Assembly: GCF_028554725.1 (NCBI RefSeq)
Contig: NC_071671.1
Span: 58,729,501 to 58,793,500 of the forward strand
From: Zeugodacus cucurbitae
Lineage: Eukaryota > Arthropoda > Insecta > Diptera > Tephritidae
Direction: 5' to 3'
Length of the DNA stretch: 64,000 nucleotides
A program made the translations under genes and the position numbers. Positions 22,429-33,440 of this stretch are shown here, piece by piece (position 1 is the first letter of the stretch; each line of letters starts with the position of its first letter). The notes beneath the pieces are model-generated. The model was not told where the DNA came from, made no database searches, and saw only the letters and a program-made list of their open reading frames with translations.

Positions 22429-25394
22429 TTACTAAATTAGCTATGATGACATTTCAACCCACTCTTAGTTTAGTCAATTAATAAATTGTTTACATATTCT
22501 ACAATTTTCTAATCGACTCAATCAAGAATATTTTTAAATTAATTAAGATAAATAGATAGTAAATTAATTGGCCATTAGAAACACTAATGAACAATTTAAA
22601 ACTCAGTCTTTAAGTATTCATTTCAATATGCAACAAAATAGTGATAAACCGATCTAACCTCAAAGTCTTTAATATTGCGAAAAGTGAAGATGATAATATG
22701 AGAATATTATTATACCAAATTTATAAGTGCCAAAGTTAGGCTACTTTGGTGATTTTCATACTAACAAGTTAAGTTTTAGAACATAACCTCTAAATTCATA
22801 CTATATTAAATCAGTCTTTAATTAAGCTAACAAATAGCGCTTTGAAATTGATAACAAATTTCCATATTATTGGCCGATTTCACCTTGAAAATGTGGGTGT
22901 ATTTCACTTTTAGTTATTTAACCCCACTTCCAATTCACTTTCCTTTTGTAAACCCCACTTTGTAACTAAATATGTGGGTTGATATAGAACACAACTTATT
23001 AACAAGTTAAATATAAATTCATGGAAAACTGTAATAATACATCAATATGCCACAACGGATAATTAAAATATAAATAGCATCAAAATTCTAGTGAGTTTGC
23101 GGGAGTATTAAATCAAATATATGTATGTATGAAATTATTTCATGGAAAAAATAAACAAGCATTTTCGATTTTGCTAAAATTGACAGTTGTTTAAATATCC
23201 TTATTCAACGTTGTATTTCTGATATATAATACATATTTTACAACAACAACAAATATCTATAATTACAACAGCAAATAAATTTTGTCAGGTATTATATTCA
23301 TGCCAGTTGTTTGTTCCTTTCACCATGTTCTAAGTTTGGCAGAAATGCAGGTTTTTAACGGTAAATTTAAATCAAATAGTACTTTAGTACAACACATTTC
23401 TCAATAGTTTCTCAAGTGCTGATGTCAATAAATATAATATTTAATGAAAATAATCAACGCCATGTCATAAGAAAAACATTGCTCAACTCTTTTCTCAATA
23501 GCTTCTCAACTGTTGATATCAATGGTTATTTATTTAAAATAAAAAGCAATTAGAAATTCCCGAAGACACAATTTGGGTTCCTGGATCAATAATTAAACTA
23601 TCAAAATTGCCTGGAGTGAACATTATCGAACTCTATCGAGTACGTTAAAATTAGGGAGTGTACGACAATCAGCGACGTTATTATCGGGTCAAGAAGTCAA
23701 AAACGGGGTGAGCCAACGATGTGTCATTTGTTAGAACTGTTATAAATATGCTACAAATAAGTAACAAGAACAACATAGGGAATTAATACATATCGTCAGT
23801 CAAAGTTCAATAAGAAGCTTTGTAGAGACACTTGTTAAAAATATGTGAACCCATTTCAAATGAGGATTAAATATGATTTTGAAAAATATCGCTCGAAAAA
23901 TGTTGGGTATTGAGATTTGTAGGCGGGATTCATGCTTTTTTTGGCTTTGAAATTTGGATTTGTATATTATTTAAGAAGGTTTGGACCCACAAATAGAAAT
24001 TTTCAATTTGGAAAATATAGTTTTTAGAACTATTTTTCACATCGAGACCAAAACACACAGTTAATTGTATCCAGAGTTATACCAATAAACGTTGCCAACT
24101 CTCTTCAAAATTAACACGCTTATGCGTAACACCACTATCTTGAACTTGTTGTCCAATCTACAACCACTTACTACTACTAAATGCCTTTGCAATCAAGATA
24201 ATTGTTTTATTTTAAAGTTTCTTGTGAAATTCCACTTAAATGGCGATGATTCATAGAATATTCCAAGCCACTTTTTGCTACTATTATCTTGTACTTTTTT
24301 GCAGCGATTGGTACACGATATTTTTAGACTACTAACCTGTTTGCATTTTTATAACTTTTGTTGTTATTTGATTTTTCATGCTGCATTAGGTGTAGCGACT
24401 GTCGAACGCTAAACAAGCGCTTGGCCAACAAGTTTTGCTAACAGAAATTGCGTCGCGCCATTAAAGTTGACTCATCTGAGTGAAGGCAAAGTCGAGGGAA
24501 CACCTATGAACAGACGAGTATAAGCAAATGTTTCTTTTTTTTTTTTTGAGATTTATATGTCTGTATATGAATGTATGTATGTATGTTTGCGTGCATTTTG
24601 ACGTGACTTATTGTGAGTCAGCGTGTCGCCACCCGCCATATGGTGTGAGTCTGCTCCGTAAGTAGTCATCTCAGTTGGCTGCGGAAAGCACTTGTTGGCT
24701 GAAAATTTTGCAGTCTATAATTTTCTTGGAAATTAAATGTAAAATTACTCTTCAATAGCTTAGAAATTGAAAATTAATTTCTTATTAAATGGATAATGAG
24801 TTGCTATTTTAAGGGGCACGCAACAGTGCGGTAGTGAGTCCAAAATTTTGAATTGTAATATTTTTAATTAAAACCACAATTCTACTCCAAGTCCATAGTA
24901 ATATTTTCATTGACCTCTTATGATATATAAAATATTATAATTTCCCTCCATTTTCAAATCACTTTCACTTCATACATTTTGCTCTGCTTACTCATAAACT
25001 GATTTTTATTATACTCTAGATATTTGCTATGAGTTTTTCACCCCGATACACTTTGTCAAGCTGTCGCCATTCAATGCTAAGCAACGTTCCATCATGTCTG
25101 CACCAGCATCTCGAATGCCGATAAAATATACATTATTTTTATCGGCTTTATATATTAATATATACTACATATACATGGATACTTGTGTGCCTTAAAATGT
25201 GTCAAGGCGTTTTGGCATGCCATGTTCCCAGGAGCAGTACATTACAAATGAATAGGAAAGTCCATATATACACACAAGCCCATAGAACTGATGTGCCCTC
25301 CAAAACTGTTGCTTTTGCCTTCTTAGAGTAGTATACCAATAAGCAATAAATTCGAATGGAAACCAGAAGAAATTTAATGGAAAGAAGATTTCTC
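22429..25394. other. Single-copy-looking AT-rich stretch, no supported gene
   Basis: Includes two degenerate TTCTCAATAG..TTCTCAA..GATRTCAATA units at about 23394-23535, related to the minisatellite at 25.4-26.1 kb. A less AT-rich block at 24380-24700 has CG-containing words and could be regulatory. TTAAGGGGCACGC at 24812 resembles a TTAA-type element end but has no partner. Confidence 0.4.
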
Positions 25395-26060
25395 AACACA
25401 TTTCTCAACTGTTGATATTAATAACTATTATAAAAATAACAGTTATTTCATCGAAAAACTCTCAGCTATTTTCTCAATAGTTTCTTAAACGTTTGATAAC
25501 AAAGGCTAGTTATTGGAAACAAAAAACACAATTTAATTATCAACTCCCTTCTCAATATTTTCCCGACTGTTGATATCAATATTTCATTAATAAAAAGTTT
25601 TCTCAACTTTTCCTCAATAGCTTCTCAACTATATTGAGTTGATATCAATAGTTCAATAAATATCATTCTTTAATGGATATAATAACAGCAAAGTAAACTC
25701 AGACTTTATCAACATTATTCTCAATAGCATCTTAACTATATATCAATATTAGTTATTTAATAATAAATAACTTTCGAGAATCCTTTATAATCCTTTCTTT
25801 CGAGTTTAAATTAAATAATTAATAATTTAAACCATTAACATAATTATGTTTAAATCATTAAACATAATTCTCAAATCAATTTGCTAATTCTCAACAGCAA
25901 CTAAATACTATCTCAACAGCTTTTGCTTCTCAACATTACTAATAATAGATCAAGATCGTATCAACATCGCACAAATTCTGATTACTAATTCTCAACAGCA
26001 TCGCAATAAAATCTCAATAGTATCTCAATAGCTGTTAATTCTCAACAGCATCTTAACAGT
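25395..26060. repeat. Degenerate CTCAACAG / CTCAATAG minisatellite
   Basis: Repeated words TTCTCAATAGCTTCTCAACT, GTTGATATCAATA and TCTCAACAGC recur irregularly over about 670 bp, with AT-rich spacers. Two more units occur 2 kb upstream (23394-23535). Units vary in spacing, so this is an old or imperfect array. No coding frame. Confidence 0.7.
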
Positions 26061-27332
26061 TGGTGACCGGCTCCACATAACTTCAACTGCTGCTTATAAT
26101 TAGTACTGAAACTGGAAAAATAAAAGTAAATCACGTTTATCAAGTAGAGATATCGAATTTGTTGAACCATTTATTTTAATGTCTGCTGGGTTATTTCATC
26201 CAAGTCGATTGTCACTGTGTGTTTACCAGGAATTGACATTGGTTTTTATTGAATTTATAGTCGCTTATGTTGTTATTGGCAGGCAATTTATTTTCCAAGC
26301 AACTCAAACCAGGCAACGCACATTCTTGCTGCTCACAGCGCGTATTTGGCCTTGAGCCCGCAAAATTAATGTGGGAGAAAATGAAAAAATGGTTACAACG
26401 GAAATACCGAGAGACGCAATGCTTACAATATGACAAATTAAACGGAAATTACATTATGAATTTGTTTCTTGTGCTAAAGCGTCTAATATACTCATACAAA
26501 GTGGGTTATAAAACCTACTGAAGCATATATGCTTAGCTTTGTGCAAATGTGCTGAGGGCTTAAAGTTGATAAAAACCACAATTTGCATTGAATAGGGGAA
26601 TCAGCAGGTGGTGAATACTCGAAAAAAAATAAGTCTGTATCCTGAGAAATCTGGACATATGCCAGAACATTGGAGAGACCCCTTGTGTATTGTATAATGA
26701 AAGAAGTCTCTCTTATGATACAATAAATTCTGAATCAAGAGCTCACAGTGGTTCAAAGATGGTTTATTGCCTCGAAAGCGTAATTATTGGAAGGCCGCTC
26801 TTTGGACAAATTTCTGAAAATCTTCGAAACAAGAAAATTTGAATAGTACAATCTCAGATGTTTCGTTTATTTGAAGATACAAATTTGGGAGATTTAGCTG
26901 TTTTGTAACCATTTTAGAACGATATTAGATCGTATTTATATAGAACCATTAATATATATATATTTTTTTAATTGTTACAAAAAGCAGTTGGAAGATGGGA
27001 CAGTTCTGGATAAAATCTGTATATCAATTTTTTTCATTGGAAAAGAAAAGCAAAGAAGTTAGTAAACTTCAACTTTGAATCAATCTTAGTTATTGCCTTG
27101 TAGCGAGGGTTACTATGTATACTACTGATTTAACAATAAGTGAATGCAATTATTACCGATTTTAAAAGGATGCTCTGTCACAATTATGACAATTATGTTT
27201 TTGCATGAACCCAATCCTAAGGCTCTTAGTTGTCTCAAGCTTCAAAAAATGCTCTTCAAAAGCTCTAATGGTTCCATGTTTTTTCGAAAATCTCTGACTC
27301 CCTAGTGTAACTTGAAAAAAAAGGAAACATTT
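26061..27332. other. Single-copy-looking stretch, no supported gene
   Basis: Opposed short frames at 26212-26521 overlap each other and show no domain. Nothing else recognised. Confidence 0.4.
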
Positions 27333-28392
27333 TACTAATTATTTTTAGCCGGGTTGTTTGCTAGAAACATTACGGTTATATAGTTAACCGATCTGAACAA
27401 TTTCTTCAGAGATTATATTATTACCTTAAGCAGTAATCCATGTCAAATTTCGTGAAGATACCACGTCAAATGCGAAAATTTTCCATACAAGCAATTGATT
27501 CCGATCGTTCAGTTTGTATGGCAGCTATATGCTTTAGTAAACCGATCTAAACAACCTTTTTGGGGATTAAATTATTTCTATAAACAATAACTCACACCAA
27601 ATTTCGTGAAGATATGTTGTAAAATGCGAAAATTTTCCATACAAGCCCTTGATTCCGATCGTTCGGTTTGTATGGCAGCTATATGATATAGTGAACCGAT
27701 CTGAACAATTTTTTCGGAGATTTAATTATTTGTATAAAAAATAACTCACACCAAATTTTGTGCAGATACCACGTCAAATGCGAAAATTTTCCATACAAGC
27801 CATTGATTCCGATCGTTCAGTTTGTATGGCAGCTATATGCTTTAGTGGTCCGATCTAAACAACCTTTTTGGGGATTAAATTATTTCTATAAACAATAACT
27901 CACATCAAATTTCGTGAAGATATGTTGTAAAATGCGAAAATTTTCCATACAAGCCCTTGATTCCGATCGTTCGGTTTGTATGGCAACTATATGCTATAGT
28001 GAACCGATCTTAACAATTTTTTCGGAGATTAAATTATTTCTATGAGCAATAACTCACATCAAATTTCGTGAAGATATGTAGTATAATGCGGAAGTTTTCC
28101 ATACAAGCCCTTGATTGCGATCGTTCGGTTTGTATGGCAGCTATATGATATAGTGGTCCGATATCGGCAGTTCCGACAAATGAGCAGCTTCTTGAAGAGA
28201 AAATAACATCTGCAAAATTTCAAAACGATATCTTAAAAACTGAAGGACTAGTTCGTATATATACAGATAGACGGACATGGCTAAATCGACTCAGTTCAAC
28301 ATACTGATCATTTATATATATACTTTATTGGGCTTCCGTCGCTTCCTTCGTGAAACTTCGTGACAAACTTAATATACCCTGTTCAGGGTATA
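27333..28392 (-). mobile_element. Helentron-like repeat, family A copy 2 (3' truncated)
   Basis: Minus-oriented. The 5' end (28373-28392) is TATACCCTGTTCAGGGTATA, 9-bp arms around a 2-base spacer, more compact than in copy A1. The body matches A1, including GCCGGGTTGTTTGCTAGAAA near its left limit, and five 154-bp units. The terminal 3' hairpin and CTTGTTT tail are missing. Confidence 0.8.
27440..28200 (-). repeat. Five-unit 154-bp tandem array inside family A copy 2
   Basis: CCGATCGTTC (GCGATCGTTC in the last unit) recurs at 27501, 27655, 27809, 27963 and 28117, exactly 154 bp apart. Units differ from each other more than in copy A1 (for example GTGGTCC versus GTGAACC), so this array is older or less homogenised. 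Confidence 0.95.
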
Positions 28393-29906
28393 ATTAGGGA
28401 ATATTTGATTGGTATTACCATGGAGTGATTTGATACTTTGAGAACAGCAGTCCTAGCCATTCTAGAGATTACAGTATAGGAATCATATGATATGATTTTA
28501 TGATAAATTGACTATTTTTCGTTGAAATTGATAAACTTTAAAGTAAAGCCTTTTGCGAATGCTGGACTAATTTATATTTAGCCCCACTTGGTCCTCCCTA
28601 ACTTTTATAAATAAATAATTAAAATCCACTTGGAATCGAATAAAAAATGCAACACCTACGTGTTCACTTAACGCGACGAGACATTTCATTTTCAATCATT
28701 AGGACACGCATTGACACACCCACACATATATACATAAATATACGTAAGGAATATAACTGTATATATTATTGTTGCGTTTCACGTGTGTCTGTGTGTCTGT
28801 GTGTCAGCACGTGCCATGTTTTACAAAAACAAATACATGCGCAGAAAGAAAGAGACTTATCATTTACGCTCCACTTACACTTATTTCCTGCAACCACCCC
28901 AGCACATGCTAGAACTTTGCAAAACAACAACAATAGCAACGGTAAAGCTGAGTAAATAAGAGTTACACAAACAAATATGTATATAGATATGTAAGCTTCT
29001 AATAGGCAAATAAAAGCAACCTGTTTCCTACCAAACTTTTCCACTCCACTCCTCCCTCATCCTGTAGCAAAACAAGCAAACAAAATTGTTGCGAATTCAG
29101 TTGGGAATAAATGTCTAAAACGGAATAATAGATTAAGCAAGTTTTTCGTTCAAGTTTTTCGACACAAATACAGACTCCAGCCAGTCGACAGCGCACAGGG
29201 TGGTTCTATTTATGTCAAATACCCATACCTTGCAAAGCAGGGTGGGTGGAAATCTGCTCCAAGTGCTGGATTTCTCAAAGCGTCAACAAGCAACAGCGTC
29301 ATGTAACAGTGGAGTCAGCTGTGCGAAGGCAGCAAACAAGAAGATTTTCCGAAGAAAAATAAATAAATAAACCAGGGAAGTGTGGGCGGTGGGATTCAAA
29401 GGTAGCAAGCGTACATGCTTTTGCCATTTGCATGCGAAATGTTGGAGCAACGAAATTAAAAACGGAGAGAAATTTTAATGCGTACACATATTTTTCAACA
29501 TTCAAGCTTTGTTTGTATTTATAACCACCCACACATGCTCAATGTAGTTAACTTATTGTATGGTTTCGGTTGTTGCACATTTACCTAAATACACTTTGGG
29601 GACCTGATATGCTTGTGTCGTATATCAAATTGTAGTCGTTTGAAGTTTAAATGATTTAGTGGAAGAATTTTTAGTGAGTTTTCAGTAATTGGAGGCATAA
29701 TATATATTTAATACGAGTATAAGCAAGGATATGTGGTATAAAGCAACAAATGTTGCATACGCTAGCAACATGTTGCTGGAAGGTTGCGATAATTTTGAGA
29801 ACCTGACGGTTGTTATAAATATTAATAAAAGTATTGAGAATTGAGAAAGTAGAGGAATCACCAGATTAGTCTATTCGCTTCTGAGCCTCAGACAAATAGC
29901 ATTCAG
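28393..29906. other. Single-copy-looking stretch, no supported gene
   Basis: Moderate GC sequence at 28650-29350 with TATATA and GTGTCTGTGTGTC runs. Opposed short frames without domains. It resembles regulatory or leader DNA but no specific element can be supported. Confidence 0.4.
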
Positions 29907-31352
29907 AAACAAGTTAGGAAAGGCTAAGTTCGGTTGCAACCGAACAATTTATATTCTCGTAATTTATAAAAATTGTATTAACATAACACACAAATTTACC
30001 CATAAATTCGGCATACAGTTTAATAGAATAACGAAAATCGTCATATGTAGATATATGAGGGCTGAGGTAATTCCTGAACCGATTTCATTCATTTTCACCT
30101 GCAAAGACACTATTTCCAAGACTATACGCTCACTTAATTTTGCTAAGATATCTCACATATTAATCAACACAAACATATACACGGAATAAAGCCCACCAAC
30201 CTATAATTAGGTATATGGGAGCTAGGAGATGTTGTGACCCGATTTTAATAATTTTTGAAACAGAGACACACTATTAGAAGAAAACAATTTCCTCCTACAT
30301 TAAATTATCTGAGAGATTTACCCATATTTTCGGTTAAAATTTACCCTTAGGCACTGAGTTCAACATGTTCGATATCTGGGGCCTTGAAAAGTTATAGTCC
30401 GTTTTCGACAATTCTTTCACAAGTGAAGCCAGAGATGATATGCACTATTAGTGTAAAGTTTTATTCCGCTATCTCCATTGGTTCCTTATGTATACATTAT
30501 AAAGTGAAGGAATCAGATAGTTGCGGTTGTGAACCGATTTCGCCCATTTTCCACACGTGTTATCAGGGTGTCAAGAAAATATTATATACCGAATTTCATT
30601 GAAATCGGTCGAATAGTTCTTAAGATATGGTTTTTGACCCATAAGTGGGCGACGCCAGGCCCATTTTCCATTTTGTAAAAAAATCTCAGTGAAGCTTCCT
30701 TCTTCCATTTCTTATGTAAAAATTGGTGTTTCTGACGTTAGTGAGTTAACGCACTTTTAGTAATTTTCAACCTCACCTTTGTATGGGAGGTGGGCGTGGT
30801 TATTATCCGATTTCAACTATTTTCATAGTGTGTAGTGGGGTACGAAAGAAAACCGACTGCAGAAAGTTTGGTTTATATAGCTTTATTAGTTTGCGAGATA
30901 TATACAAATAACCGATTTGGGGGCGGGGCCACGACCACTTCCCCAAAAAAATTACATCCCAATATGTTCCTTCCTAGTGCGATCCTTTATTCCAAATTTT
31001 ACTGTTATAACTTTATTTATGGCTTAGTTATGACACTTTATAGGTTTTTGGTTTTCGCCTTTTTGTGGGCGTGGCAATGGTGCGATTTTGCCCATTTTCG
31101 AAAGGGTGCCAAGGAATACGTGTTCCAAGTTTCGTTAATATATCTCAATTTTTACTCAAGTTATCCGTTGCACAGACAGACGTACGGACGGACGGACAGA
31201 CAGACATCCGGATTTCAACTCGTCTCGTCATCCTGATCATTTTGATATGTATAACGTTATATCTAAATCGTTTAGTTTTATGACTTACAAACAACCGTTA
31301 TGTGAACAAAACTATAATACTCTCTTAGCAACTTTTATTGCGAGAGTATAAA
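29907..31352 (-). mobile_element. Family B repeat, copy B3 (near full length)
   Basis: About 1.45 kb, minus orientation. The 3' end is at the left: the complement of CTTAGCCTTTCCTAACTTG, then a perfect 18-bp palindrome GTTCGGTTGCAACCGAAC (29928-29945), then a TTCTCG subterminal repeat. The 5' end at the right reads TTAGCAACTTTTATTGCGAG and AGTATAA. Open frames at 30384-31283 on the + strand are repeat sequence with frequent TGCCACGCCCAC-type words in reverse and encode nothing recognisable. Confidence 0.88.
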
Positions 31353-32033
31353 AATAACTATCTCCCAATAAAAGACATAAAATTAGAGAACTTCTTTGAT
31401 TTTACAAATTCTTCTTATTCTACTTTATTATTGTAGTTATGAAAACGATAACGAAACATTTAAAAATTCTATAATGTATGAACCGGTCCAACTCTTTCTC
31501 TAAATCTCGTTTCCCTACAAAATATATAAATACACATCGAAACAATAACGGTAGAAACGAGGTGTTTGTAGCATATAAAACTCAAAGAATTTTCAGGTGT
31601 AAAAAGCAAAGGTAGTAAATCAAAGGAAAGCAACACCAACTAACTAACGGTAAAGTAAAAGTAAACTATACTTTTATTTTTCAAGTAGAAAGTTGAAAAA
31701 CTCTTTTGAGTCTTTTTGAGAAAAATAGATTTTGTAATGAATACAAAGCAGTTTTTAGCGTCAAAGGGTTGCATTTGAAGGGGCGACAATATGTAGGGTG
31801 CGCCATGCTACTGAGTGAAGGAGCTAAGTTGCGCGATTTTATAGGGGAGCTTGGCATAAAACTCTTGCAGTAGAGTTGGCTGAGGGAGTGATGACCTTTG
31901 ATCGCTGTGGGTTAAATATTTTTTTTTGTAAAAATATTTAGAAAATGAAACAATTATTTTTAAAATTTATAAAAATTCCACAGAAGGTAAAAAGACCTTA
32001 AATGCTATGCCTCGTAAAAAGCGCGGATAACAT
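31353..32033. other. Single-copy-looking spacer
   Basis: AT-rich sequence between two family B copies. No gene or element recognised. Confidence 0.4.
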
Positions 32034-32311
32034 AAAAACAAATAAGGAAAAACTAAGTTCGGGGGTAACCGAACATTATATACTCTCGCAATTTATTCCT
32101 TTCATTATTTAACACACAATTCGACTCGTATAAGCGGCATACAGTCCACTAGAATAACGATATATAGTATATGGGAGCTGTGGTAATTCAACTATTTCTG
32201 TCACCAAACCATATTATATCAAATACTATACATTTACTTCATTTTTCTAAGATATATCATATATGAACCTATAAATGCGGTATAAGGTCACCGGAAGTTT
32301 GAAACCCCTAT

Positions 32312-32887
32312 ACCAGCATCAACAACGCGAACAATGTCAGCCTCGAAATCCAGCGCAGAATAACTCTTGCCAACAGGTGCTACTTTGGACTGAGTAGGCA
32401 ATTGAACAGTAAAGTCCTCTCTCGACGAACCAAAATCAAGCTCTACAAGTCGCTTATCATTCCCGTCCTGCTTTACGGTGCAGAAGCTTGGACGATGTCA
32501 ACATCAGATGAGACGACACTAGGAGTTTTCGAGAGGAAAATTTTGCGCAAGATTTATGGTCCTCAGAACATTGGCAACGGCGAATACCGCAGACGATGGA
32601 ACGATGAGCTGTACGAGTTATACGACGACATTGACATAGTTCAGCGAATAAAAAGACAGCGGCTACGCTGGCTAGGTCATGTTGTCCGAATGGACGAAAA
32701 CACTCCAGCCCTGAAAGTGTTCGATGCAGTACCCGCCGGAGGAAGACGAGGAAGGGGAAGGCCTCCACTCCGTTGGAGGGACCAGGTGGAGAGCGACCTG
32801 GTTACACTTGGGATCTCCAACTGGCGCCGAACTGCGAAGGAGAGAGACAGGTGGCGCACTATCGTCGATTCGGCTATAACCGGCTAA
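32312..32887 (+). CDS. C-terminal part of a LINE reverse transcriptase (open, 191 codons)
   Basis: No start codon of its own; an internal ATG lies at 32402. It begins SINNANNVSLEIQRRITLAN after the catalytic palm, continues CYFGLSRQLNSKVLSRRTK, then KIKLYKSLIIPVLLYGAEAW (thumb region) and FERKILRKIYGPQN. The C-terminus reads RLRWLGHVVRMDEN, a basic GGRRGRGRPPLRW hinge and WRRTAKERDRW, ending AITG and a stop. No stop or frameshift interrupts it, which suggests a young copy. It lacks the endonuclease, fingers and YADD, so it cannot act alone. Confidence 0.82.
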   Translation, partial: TSINNANNVSLEIQRRITLANRCYFGLSRQLNSKVLSRRTKIKLYKSLIIPVLLYGAEAWTMSTSDETTLGVFERKILRKIYGPQNIGNGEYRRRWNDELYELYDDIDIVQRIKRQRLRWLGHVVRMDENTPALKVFDAVPAGGRRGRGRPPLRWRDQVESDLVTLGISNWRRTAKERDRWRTIVDSAITG

Positions 32888-32926
32888 ACGGTTGCAACGC
32901 CAATAACATACATACATACATACATA
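32312..32926 (+). mobile_element. 5'-truncated LINE insertion, copy L2, with CATA tail
   Basis: Starts abruptly in the coding region (ACCAGCATCAACAACGCG), runs through an unbroken frame to a stop, then a short 3' UTR, and ends in a CATA microsatellite (32907-32926). Truncation at the 5' end is typical of target-primed reverse transcription. A short tandem-repeat tail is known for RTE-like and some other LINE clades. Same family as the relics at 9.5-10.3 kb and 37.7-38.7 kb. Confidence 0.85.
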
Positions 32927-33440
32927 TGAGGTATATGGTGGCTAGAGTAAATAGTAGATTATGTCCATTTGACTAAAGCCGCAAGCTTTGAGGTGCTTAT
33001 GTTCGATGTCTGGGACTTTGAAAAGTTATAGTTCGATTTCAGTGATTTTAAGGTGAGTGATGTCACACTAGAAATGTAATATTTGTGCAAAGCTTGGTTC
33101 CGATATCTTCACTAGTGCTTACTTTATATATTGTAAAGTAAACGATTCAGATCGACTTCAAAATTGTGGTATAAGGAAAGTATGTGTGGTTGTGAATAGA
33201 ATGCTATTGGAATGTCAAGAAAATGTTATGAACCGAATTTTTTTGAAATTGGTCGAGTAATTTCTGAGTTTTGGTTTTGGATACATAAGTGGGGGCGATC
33301 CAAGTCCAATAACAACGTTCACGTTGTATAGAAATTTGAGTGCTGCACTTCTGTATCATCTTTACAATGAAATTTTAGCTTTCTAGTGGTTTTCCTTATT
33401 GAAGTAGGCGTGGTTATAATCTGATTTCCAATTTCTAGAA

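Larger units (their letters stand above)
32034..33440 (-). mobile_element. Family B repeat, copy B4, split by a LINE insertion
   Basis: Minus orientation. The left end has the 3' hairpin GTTCGG..CCGAAC (32057-32074) and TATACTCTCGCAA. The family text runs to CCCTATA at about 32311. It resumes after the LINE at about 32927 as TGAGGTATATGGTGGCTAG, where uninterrupted copies (for example B3 near 30200) read CCTATAATTAGGTATATGGG. It can be followed to about 33440; the 5' palindrome is missing. Confidence 0.8.

Noticed and set aside
30384..31283. Plus-strand open frames of 72-133 codons
   Set aside because: They lie wholly inside family B copy B3 and equivalent frames are broken in the other copies.
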